Shown here in pieces: positions 11,437 through 20,873 of a DNA stretch of 64,000 bases. The first letter of the stretch is position 1, and each line of letters begins with the position of its first letter. The DNA comes from Gliomastix tumulicola (lineage: Eukaryota; Ascomycota; Sordariomycetes; Hypocreales; Bionectriaceae). The translations under genes were made by a program, and so were the position numbers. Where the stretch lies: assembly GCA_001599755.1 (NCBI GenBank), contig BCHX01000002.1, positions 2,170,001-2,234,000 of the forward strand. The letters run 5' to 3'. The notes beneath the pieces were generated by a model that was given only the letters and a program-made list of their open reading frames with translations, had not been told where the DNA came from and made no database searches.

Positions 11437-13167
11437 CTAAGCAGCAGCGGTGACAGCCGGGGTGGTAGTGGCGACGTTCTCAGGCTTGGTTTCAGCCTCG
11501 GGCTCAGCAGCCTTAACGGGCTCAGCGACAGCGGGAGTCTCCTCGGGCTTGGCCTCGGTGGCGGCCTCCTCCTTGGCAGGCTCCTCCTTAGCGGCCTCCT
11601 CGGCGGGCTTGTCCTCAGTCTTGGGCGACGTCTTGCTCTTGATGGTAGCACGGAGCTTGGAGAACGGGCTCTTAGACTCGCCGTCGGACGGGCTGGGGGA
11701 CTTCTCGCGCTTGCCGAGGAAGGGGAGGGACGACTTGCGCTTCTCCTTGACGTCCTTCTTGGGCTCACCGTTGGTGGTAGCCTCGGTGGTCTCGGTGGGG
11801 ACGGTGGCAGGGGAGCTGACCTCGACGGCGAGGGGAGTGGTGGACTCAACGGGAGGGATGACAGGGGCAGTCTCGGTGGTAGCGGGAACCTCCTCCTCCT
11901 TGGGGGCCTCGGAGGTCTCAGCAGGCTTGGTCTCAGCGACCTTCTTCTCCTTCTTGGAGAAGACGTTGCCGAAGAAGCTGTTACGCTTGGAGGACTTCTC
12001 CTTAGGAGACTCAGCGGGCTTGGCCTCCTCGACGGGCTTCTCCTCAGCAGGAGCCTCGGTGGTGGCAGCGACAGCGACCTCAGGAGCAGGGGTCTCCTCA
12101 GCCTTGGGGGCCTCCTCAACGGGCTTGTCAGCCTCAACAGGGGCGGGGGTCTCCTCGGGCTTGGTCTCCTCAGCCTTGACCTCCTCCTTCTTCTCCTCCT
12201 TGGGCTCGTCCTTTTTGTTGATGAAGCCGAAGAACGAGGCGCGCTTGCTCTTGGAGGGCTTGGGGGACTCGGCCTTCTCCTCAGGCTTGGTCTCCTCAAC
12301 CTTGGCGGGCTCCTCAGGCTTGGGAGCCTCCTCGACAGCCTCCTCGGCCTTGGGGGCCTCAGCGGTCTTATCGTCCTTGGCAGGGACGGCGGGCTTGAAG
12401 CTCTCGACAGTCTTCTTGTAGGTCTCGGACTCGGTGACAGTGGCGGTGAGCTCCTTGGCCTCAGCGATCTTGAGCTTGAGCTGGGAGACCCAGTTGTCAC
12501 GCTCAGCGGTGGTGGCAGCCTTGAAGCTGTGCTTGTTGCCCTTGGAGGTCAGGGTGAACTTGTGGGTGCCCTCGACAACAGGCTCGGAGGCATCAGACTG
12601 AAAGATAGCAGGTTAGTGGTGTTGTCATCGTCTGGCTGCTTCAAACTTCTCTTACCAGGTTGATGAGGCCAGTAGGGGTCTTCTTGTCACCGATGAAGAG
12701 AAGACCCTTGCCAGTCTCGGAGGCCCAGGCGATGTTGCTCTGAGCAGTCTCAGTGGACTTCTCAGTCCTCTGGTAGGAGGCCAGGGACTTGGGCTCGAAA
12801 GCCTCAGTGCCGAAGAAGAAGAACTCCTTGGTAGGGATCAGGTTCCTGGTTCCTCGCGTTAGCAAAAAGCTGTCCACCCGCTCTGTTGGTTGTGATTGAG
12901 TGTAGTCGAAACTTACTTGGGGAAGCTGAGACCCTGGGCCTTGTGGCTCAGGAGACCCTCCTCGACGGGCTTGACCTCCTCCTTGACCTCCTCGGCCTTG
13001 TCCTCAGCCTTGGTCTCCTCAGCAGCAGCCTCGACGGGCTTGTCCTCGGTGACCTCAGCGGCAGGAGCAGGAGTCTCCTCCTTGACAGGCTCAGCGACGA
13101 CGGGAGTCGTCTCCTCGACCTTGGTCTCCTGGGCAGGGACCTCGACGTTCTTCTGTTCCTCGGCCAT
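11437..13167 (-). CDS. PH-domain protein with acidic Glu/Lys/Pro repeats
   Basis: Three exons on the minus strand: 13167-12917, 12845-12656 and 12597-11437, giving 533 aa. Exon 3 has no ATG at its head, and longer frames on both strands across it are shadows. The N-terminal 80 residues are Glu/Ala/Lys/Pro-rich. Residues about 84-195 read as a pleckstrin-homology fold: EFFFFGTEAF strands, a GKGLLFIGDK turn and the terminal helix AERDNWVSQLKLKI with its conserved Trp. The rest is low-complexity KPEE/APAE sequence with three basic modules: KRASFFG (265-271), KRNSFFG (351-357) and KRKSSLPFLG (433-442). Each fits a basophilic (PKA-like) kinase site. The PH domain suggests phosphoinositide or membrane binding. 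Similar fungal proteins are annotated as meiotic up-regulated PH proteins, but I cannot confirm orthology. Confidence 0.85.
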
Positions 13168-13460
13168 TGCGAATGTTTGGGATCGTTAAGCTTGCGCGGG
13201 AAGGGGGTATCGTTAAAGAGGAAAAACGGAAGGGGGATTGGGGTATCACAAGAGAGAATCAATATAGAAAAATTAAAAAGAGGAAAAAAGAAACCGAATC
13301 CAGAAAATGGTGGATGGGAATGTTTGCAGTGGTCTCTGGGGGAGGAAGAGAAGAAGAAGGAGGGAGGAAACAGAAACGGGAGACCACTGGGCGGTTGGAT
13401 ATTTATTGGCCTGAGTTCTGGGGGAAAGGAGGAGGAAGGCGCTGAGGGCAAGTGAAGGTG

Positions 13461-13491
13461 AGGTACCTGGCTGGAGGTACTTCAGGTACTT
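13461..13491. promoter_or_regulatory. Triple AGGTAC(C/T)T cluster
   Basis: AGGTACCT at 13461-13468 and AGGTACTT at 13475-13482 and 13484-13491: three copies in 31 bp, about 300 bp upstream of the PH-domain protein start at 13167. A further copy in the other orientation (AAGTACC) is at 13648-13654. This is a candidate binding site for a zinc-cluster or zinc-finger regulator, inferred from repetition alone. Confidence 0.4.
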
Positions 13492-14065
13492 CCAGCAGCA
13501 AATTAGGGCGATAAGAAGGCCTGGGCTCGCTCGACCACTAAACGGGCACCTCTCGAACATTGATTTAATGACTGGATACTGGGCAAGGAGCTTGCGAGCC
13601 GGGGTTCGTCAGGCCAGCTCGTACCATGTAGGGAGTACGAAGAGCCAAGTACCACCACTCCAGGCATCATGCTCTGTGCCGCCGATACGACACTGGCTGC
13701 TGCGGCTCCGCTGATTGGAGGGCGGCTGCAGGGTGTGCGGATGGGAGGGTGTGTGCCAATATGAAGCCATTTCGACGGAAGGGATTGCGAGGGCAGAGGA
13801 AGAGGAGGGTAACGAGACCACTTCCCACCGCCAGCACCACCACCAGCACCACCACCTTGTTTCTTCCCTGCCTGATACACCTGGCGGGATGCCTTGCACT
13901 AAAATTCTGCTTCACTAATAAATAATACAGCGCCTCCTCCACCACGCCACCACTCTCGTGGCCAGTCATGTCTGCACGTCGTTGTCCTGTCGGCGCCTGT
14001 GGTGTCAAGGCGCATGTCAGCCTTGCAGCAGCCAACACGTCGACGACGCGTTAAGGTATTTTGTC

Positions 14066-14083
14066 GGTACTTGTTTAAGTACC
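14066..14083. promoter_or_regulatory. Inverted repeat of GGTACTT
   Basis: GGTACTT (14066-14072) and AAGTACC (14077-14083) form a perfect 7-bp inverted repeat around GTTT. It uses the same core as the cluster at 13461-13491, 900 bp upstream of the PH-domain gene. It may bind a dimeric regulator or form a hairpin. Confidence 0.3.
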
Positions 14084-14192
14084 AACTATAGTAGTACCTG
14101 CGCTGCTGCGCATGCTCTAGGTAGGGATGGAAAGCGGTGGAATGAATCAAAGCACCCGCATTCTCACATCCGGTGCCCTCCCTCTGACTGAC

Positions 14193-14217
14193 GCACAGCA
14201 CAGCACAGCACAGCACA
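14193..14217. repeat. (GCACA)5 tandem repeat
   Basis: Five uninterrupted copies of GCACA, followed by looser CAGCACAACA repeats to about 14243. A simple microsatellite in the gene-free region. Confidence 0.7.
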
Positions 14218-14890
14218 ACAAGTAATACAGCAGCACAACAGCAGTGAATGGCGAGTCACATGTTGCAGCCCCCCGTAGGCATGTCGTCTCAAAGCAGCAA
14301 CATGGGCGGCTCATCAATGCCTGCCAGGGAAGGGCGACGAAAAAGCGCTAAAGACAAGCTCATCAGATGCAGCCAAGGCGTTAGTTGGTCCCACGGCGTC
14401 CCACGACGTCCCACGCGCTGGTCCAAGCTCCCTACAGGTGACAGGCAAAGGAGCTCCAGTGGAACCGGCAAGAAGAGCTTCGGCTCACTTTTTCTCGCTT
14501 TGCTGAATTTTTTTTCTGCTGGTTTTTCTGAGGTCATGGCCCGTGACCGCATTAAAGAGGTGGGGCCGCTGGAAATTGGCGAGCAGCCCAGGGCAGCCAT
14601 TTTAGTGGCCCATGCAGCCCAGTGGATTTGCCCCCCTAAAAAGTGCACAACGAATGCCTGCCCGTGATGCCTTTTGTCCAGTCCACCCCTTTGTCTTGAT
14701 GTGCGCTGGCTGGCTTGCTGATTGCCTCATCGGCGTGCGTAGGCGATACATAGATGAGGCACCTCGGATTCCTCTGCAGTTCCCACGGCTCACGCCCTGC
14801 CGCATGTATTTGCCTGGCCTTCCTATCAGCTGCTGTATCTCACATGTATAAGCGCCGGCCCTAATACTCGCCTGGCCTCACCTGGCCTCT

Positions 14891-14909
14891 CGCCTCGCCT
14901 GGTGAGGCG
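14891..14909. repeat. Short GC-rich inverted repeat
   Basis: CGCCTC and GAGGCG flank a 7-nt loop, embedded in repeated CCTGGCCTC words (14869-14900). It could form a small hairpin. No function inferred. Confidence 0.3.
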
Positions 14910-17426
14910 TCAGGCACTATCGTGGATGAGCATGTACTTCATAGTCGCCCGTCTTCGCTTGCACGACTCAGCCCTGATTTGATTTGTCACTAGTCGGCGG
15001 CTTTGATTCACCGTCCATGCCGTTGCTGTGGAGGCTCGCATATTCATCCCGACATCAGTCACGGTCAAGTGTATGCAAGTGCCGTCTCGTAGGTATAGAA
15101 GCATGCACCTCGACTCGTAGCAAGGCCGACCCTACTCTCGGGCATCATCAGTGTTGTGCCCTACTTCGTCCAGACCATGGCACGTCTCTGCCTGAGCCTC
15201 GCCATGCTTCCCTTTCCCATCTCGACGCTTGTGCCTGAATCCGAGACTTGGTTATCCGACTTCTCATGCCAAGTTATAGCTCCACTGATCACGATGCTAG
15301 TGTGTCAAGCCGTCAATTTCCAAAATAACAGCGACATGCAAGTACCACCAGCTAGCACATCAGCGACATGGGGGAGGGCGTGCAACATGCCGGGCTGTCT
15401 CGACTCTCCGCCCCCCTTTGCTGCAGAAAACCAACCAAGCTTCATTATCTGAAAATTGAGCCCCGGCAGTCAGGCTTTGCTAGTTAGGTGGAACTCCCGT
15501 GGGACCGAATGGATTTGCGTTCTTGTTTTTTTTCTTTCTCTTTGTTTCCGCCGTCGTGGCTTGACTGCCCGTCCTGAGTCACTCACGAGCACCATCGACG
15601 GCCGTAGTGGTGGAGGTGGCTGGTTGCCAAGCCTCACGAAAGGGGGCAGATTTCCACCAGACAGAAATCCTGGGTAGCATTCGGGGATTCGGGAGTAGCA
15701 GGCAGGCCTCGATTCTTATGAACAGGAGCGGGAAACCCGTCCTGACCAGGCAAGGAGGCCCTGCACCAATAATTCAACTTGTCGCAGGGGACAGTCTCAG
15801 CCAGATCAACCCAACCGGAGAGATTGCTGGCCAGATGGCTGGTTAATAATATGATGTCCTGCCCAGGATACCGTGGACAAAGAAAGGGCGGTGGGAATCA
15901 GGAGGGAGGCCGGTGCGACTCGCCATCCCGTACTCCAAGAATGCTATTCGTGAATCGTAGGACCGTGGGCATGAGGAGCTGTCGAATGGCTGGTCACGAG
16001 CTGCTTGTCCATCCTCCGCCTCCCGTTTATCAGTGTGTCTTGCCCCCTCGCTCCGACCCCCCCTGTTCGTCTAGTGGTGTGACCACCCGCGCCATCATGA
16101 TGCTAGATGGTGAGCTCCTCCCCCGTCCTCGTCCAGCGGTGCGTTGTGCTGGAGGGATGGTGTGTCATCCGCCCTTTTTCCCTTCCCTCTTCTGGTCCAA
16201 CGAGGTCATTGCTGGCGAAAACACGATCGTGCCACCTTACCAGATATGTAGTAGCACCAACTCTGGAGTGCAGAAGGCGTGCATGTCGGATGCACGAGGT
16301 CAGCAGTCAACTTGGTCCTTCCACACCCCCCTTCTTTTCCCTTTATCAATGATGGACTCGCAGCAAGGAAACAGGCTATAAGCATCGGCATCTGAAGGAA
16401 CCCGTCGATGGACACGCAACGGTCTGACGTCGGATTCTGCGGCGGTGAGAGATAGCGAGTCAGAGAGGCATTTCCCCCTCGCCCAGTACGTCAGGAGTGA
16501 GGGGGATCATCATCTGCCAGGAGCCCCAGGTTGCATGCACAATGGAGACTGACTCCAGAGAGCCGTCTTGAATATTGAGGAACCTTCCAGTCACCTCACT
16601 TTACGGCATCATCAGCTCGGCTGAGATAGGAACCCCCCCCCCATACAGATGCAGTGACGACGGAGAGAGATCAAAATCCTTTCGGGGTTGGCCTGCCGCC
16701 GCCGATGCCGCCGCCGTGTGGTGCTTGGTCATCCGGCGGGAAAGAACTCGACTGCGACGGAGCATCACACCATCCATTACGACCCAGCAGGTGGAAGTGT
16801 TTACCACCCATCAATCAACCTGTCGCAATGGTTCCTTTGTTGATTGGTGCCTCGTCTTGTTCGGCCATGTGACCCTGTGTGTCATCACTAGTGCCAAAGC
16901 CAAAGGCAAAGGGGGAAGCACCGCTTTTCTCCTGCTACACCGTTGAACTTGCGTAAGATGATGTGCAGAGGTGCGTCCGGTGACAGTTTGTCGCCTCCTG
17001 CACCCTTCTGGATTCTTGCGCCCGAGGGGTGGTGCTCATCGATCCCGATCCAATGCCATTGGCTGGCTCCAGCTGGGTGCCGTTGCAGATACCCCGAGGG
17101 CCCTGTTTCTTTCTCTTGGGTTTGTCGGCATGAGCAAGGAATGCACCCATCTCATAGGCGACTGGCCAAACCACGTACCGAAGCGTAGCATTTCCATCTG
17201 CCGAGATGGACACCGCCGTTCTTGCTGCCGCGACCATCACTCACTCGCTTGCCCGAACCAACTCGATACATGCCATTTTGAGATGGACTTCTCTCCATAG
17301 CGACCCGTCAAGATCCACACCAGCCATCCTTGAGTCGTGAAATATGGTCTCGGATCGGTGATGGAGACCCTTCCTAGGGTGTCCCGATGGCGGACAGCAT
17401 CCCCTCCATAGTGTGTCTGGCGGAAG

Positions 17427-17440
17427 TACTTGTACAAGTA
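17427..17440. promoter_or_regulatory. 14-bp palindrome TACTTGTACAAGTA
   Basis: Perfect self-complementary 14-mer in the gene-free region, sharing the ACTT/AAGT halves of the GGTACTT elements near 13.5 and 14.1 kb. Candidate dimer-binding site, by symmetry only. Confidence 0.3.
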
Positions 17441-19628
17441 AGATAAGAGCGTCCCAGCCTGCTCTTCTTTCTTGGCCACTGACGGTCTTTCAGCGTAAGA
17501 CTGCGGAGTGTGAAAGGCGTTCCTTCGACCAGTGATGACCGAACACACGAGCCGGCTGCTGATAATTCCTGTAAGTCAAGTTCAGCCAGCCGTCGCAGGG
17601 TTGTCTGTACGCATCGACGTGTTCCTGCGCAAGACCCTCTCTTCATCGTCGAGACATGCATGTACATGCAGTGAGCACAGCGTATGTATAGGTACCTCCG
17701 GAACTGGGCCCAGGGTCTCGGTTGATCATCGAAATTGCGGATGCGGCGCTAATGGGACCTCAATTTCGTGGACACGACAACGAGAATTCGAGCAGACAAA
17801 TTAGCAGACGGACAAGGGGATGCAGAACCAGTCAGGGACAAACGGAACAGAACCCGTGCTCTCTGCCAAGTCGGCGTTTTGTTCGTCCCCTGTTGCGAAC
17901 TAGCGAAGCGCAATATCGCCGTTTGCTGATCGTCTTGGATTGGAGGCTGTACCAGTTTGCCCGGTCTCGACCATGTTGACCATGCCCAAGCCGTGAATCG
18001 AGTGAGAATAGAAGGCTGGGTTCTGGCAGCAAACTCTGAGCTGGGCCCCAGCATATTCCAGTTTGCTGATGTAAGGTTGGCGAGGTTGGGGAAGGAGTTC
18101 AGCTACGCTCTTTCCTTTGAAGCAAAGTTTCGAGCCTCTTTCCTCTGCACAGCCTTTGATATAAGGTTGTTCCTTCCCCTTTTTTTCAGCCTCCCCCAGT
18201 GACACAAGCGGCAGTCAAGACCGAGTCAAGGCCGCATAACCCCCGTCCTTTTAGGACAAACCCAAGATGGCCGCTGGGCTTTTGGTCTGAAGAGTGCCGA
18301 GTTCCCATTGTCATGTCCCTCAGATGGCAGCAGACGCTTGCCCCCAGACATCATCTGGCACCGTCTGACAACGAAGAGGGGCTTCCAATGCCGTCACCGC
18401 CCGCCTCAACAGCCGAAATGATCACCCAAATGGTCATCACGACAAGTCACCTCCTCGTCTTTCTCTCGGTCAGCCGCAGGCCTGGCCCCTGGCCGTGCTC
18501 CAAGTCGTGCAAAGACCGTGGACTGTCGAATTCGGCTATTTGTCGACCTTACGGTTGAGCCAAAGCACGGAAGCGATCCTCAGCTGGGCCCGCACCGAAG
18601 TTCTGGAGTCGCTGTCTTGTCTTCTCGATTTCTGCAAACCTTGCGCTTCGTGCAAGCCAGAACCCCAGCTTCGCCGACGATTATCGGGTCTCTGTGTTGG
18701 GACTGATCCATGATGTTCCTGTCATGTCCGAGCGACGTCGTCTTGCTACTTGGCACGCTCTGCCTTTTCGAACCTTCGCCTGGTTTGTTCGCAGACTCCT
18801 TGTCTGTTGGATCGCAATGATGGCTCGTTGTTTGCGCGCCCCCAGTTGGGTTAACCCGTTGCCAGGGGCTCGCTAGTCATGCGCACCTCTTTCTTGCTCT
18901 TCAAGTGCTGAAGCAATGTCAAATCAGGGTGAGTTCCAATGACTGGGAGGCGCTTGTCATTTGCGTGGCTGGACTTTATACTTTCACGGCGCTGTTGTCA
19001 AGCGATCGGCCTGCAATGGTTCGGACCCCCTGAGTCCCCTGATGTTCGCTTTCGTTCAACGATGATGGCTAGGAGTCCTGCAGGATATCGGATCAAGAGC
19101 TCGAAATGCGATGAAGCTGCCTCAAGTGGTTAGATGATCCGATGTGTGGCGCTGCGTCATGCTACCAAGGGAAGTGCTTGTTGTTCGTCGAGATGGCTGC
19201 ACAATACTACCCGCAGTCGTGCTGAGGATACCTTTGATCGGCTCCTGTGGCTGTTGTTGTTGGGGAGCATCACCGACGATGACCGAGGTCACCCCCTTTC
19301 GATGGCATTACATGCTGGCTGATCGCGACAGGGAGCGGAAGCGAGATGGGATCGTGTATCAAGGGCTCGTCGATACTTGCCTATGGCTGATGGGAAACAT
19401 ATGATCTTGTCTAGGGAATACTCCTTCGGCAGTAATGGAGGGAGACGATGCACGGGTGTGAGGGGCTGAAGGTGTTCGATGGGGAGAGAGAGTGGAAGGT
19501 CCCGATGCTCTCAATAAGCTTGGGGTACTGGGACGGGGCTCGTGCTGCTTCGATGGGCTTCCTCTAGGAGGTGCTGGGTACCTGCGTGGTGGCCTAGCCT
19601 TCTCCTTTTTGGTCAGCTGAGATGCACT

Positions 19629-19647
19629 GTGAAAGCTTAGCTTTCAC
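19629..19647. promoter_or_regulatory. 9-bp inverted repeat with 1-nt spacer
   Basis: GTGAAAGCT and AGCTTTCAC flank a single T. It lies 130-150 bp before an E-box and TATA-like element that probably mark the promoter of the 803-aa protein gene. It is a good candidate for a dimeric regulator, inferred from symmetry and position. Confidence 0.35.
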
Positions 19648-19771
19648 CGACACTCGGGAGCCCAACAGGCGGTGGCGGGCGTGCCTCTACACTGGAACAG
19701 GCTGCTGCAGTTCCCCTAAACTACTAATAAACAACACTGTTCACTGGATAAGAAAAAGGCTTGATCACATG

Positions 19772-19800
19772 CACGTGTTCCCTCCTCTCCTCTATTAAAA
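19772..19800 (+). promoter_or_regulatory. Putative core promoter: CACGTG and TATTAAAA
   Basis: CACGTG (19772-19777) and a TATA-like TATTAAAA (19793-19800) precede a CT-rich stretch (about 19810-19900) typical of fungal transcription starts. The next gene starts at 20874, so its leader would be about 1 kb and probably contains an intron. A GTGAGT donor lies at 20200, and a plausible pyrimidine-tract/CAG acceptor ends at 20773. Confidence 0.35.
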
Positions 19801-20873
19801 GGATGCCCCCTCGCCTCCACCCTTCTTCTCTCTTCCTTTTCTTCCTCCATCAACACACACTTTTCCTCACACTTTCCTACTTCTTGTAACATCACCTTCT
19901 TGGACCTGCTTGGGTACAAAGCACATTCTATCTAGTTCACGGCAGCGGCCGATAGAGCCACTCATCTAATTTCTAATTTCTAATCTTCGCCGCACCTCGT
20001 CGGCCCTCAATTTTGATCGGCATCTCCTCGAGGCACCTCGAACAAACACTCATCAACCTCGACCTCTTCACACATCATCCGTCATACACAGCATCTCCGG
20101 CGCGAGAACATCACGCTTTGCCACGTGCGAAGCCTACCTACTAGTATCTATTGGTAATCCTAATACTCTTCGAGCACTTGCTTGTTCCGAAGAAAGCGGG
20201 TGAGTCGCTCCTTCCTCTTTGATTTATGCACGGAAACCTTCCATTTCTTGCGCCCTTCTTCGCTTTATTTCTTGACTCTTCGCCCTCCATTTCCCTTATT
20301 CATCCTCCGTTTCATCTCTCTGCTTCATCCTCCGCTTCATGCTTCCCTCAATGCGCGAGGATTGAGAAAATCATCTCCTCAATCGTCTTCGCCATGAGCC
20401 CTCTGCCCACCCTCATAATCCCTTATTTTGCCTCTGTTTTGGGTATTTCTTTGATTCTCAGCCTTCGCTTCTCGCATTCTCGAAATCCGCTCTCGTCGCT
20501 CATTGTTCCGTCGATGCGTTACACCAAAACGCGCGAGGTTACACTGATGCTACCTCCCGCGGCATTCTAGATCTCATTTGTTCTCCGTCTATTGTTGTGG
20601 AATCTGGGCCTTCAAGCACAGCTTCGGGACGGCAATTAGACGCGGATCGGCGCGTCTTGTGTCACTCAGGCGACTTGCGACTGTCTACAAGGCGAAGAGA
20701 CTTGATCGCCTGCTTTTCACCTTGGGCTGTTGATCTATTCACCCATTTTCCTTCCCCCTCTCACGGCTACCAGCCACTTTTCTTCTAAACAAAACCTGAA
20801 CCCAGCCCTTCCTATTTTCACTCTTCCACTTACACCTCGCGTTGCGTCACTCCCCATATACATCTCATCCGAC

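Larger units (their letters stand above)
13168..20873. other. 7.7 kb gene-free region
   Basis: I find no protein gene or tRNA in 7.7 kb, an exceptional gap in a window averaging one gene per 3 kb. ORFs of 100-200 codons (for example 14248-14667 and 15779-16381) lack domain-like sequence and splice partners. Composition is not AT-rich, so this is not a decayed RIP-mutated transposon in any obvious way. The left end is the promoter of the PH-domain gene, with GGTAC(C/T)T elements. The right end, from about 19770, is the promoter and leader of the 803-aa protein. Between them are several palindromes but nothing I can name. A non-coding RNA gene is possible but not demonstrable by eye. Confidence 0.55.

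Noticed and set aside
11450..12500. 323-codon plus-strand and 373-codon minus-strand ORFs
   Set aside because: Both are frame shadows of exon 3 of the PH protein. The true frame lacks an ATG at the exon start and joins exons 1-2 by consensus splice sites.
15779..16381. 200-codon ORF in the gene desert
   Set aside because: Irregular composition, no hydrophobic pattern, no homology I recognise, no flanking splice partners; length is within random expectation for this GC content.
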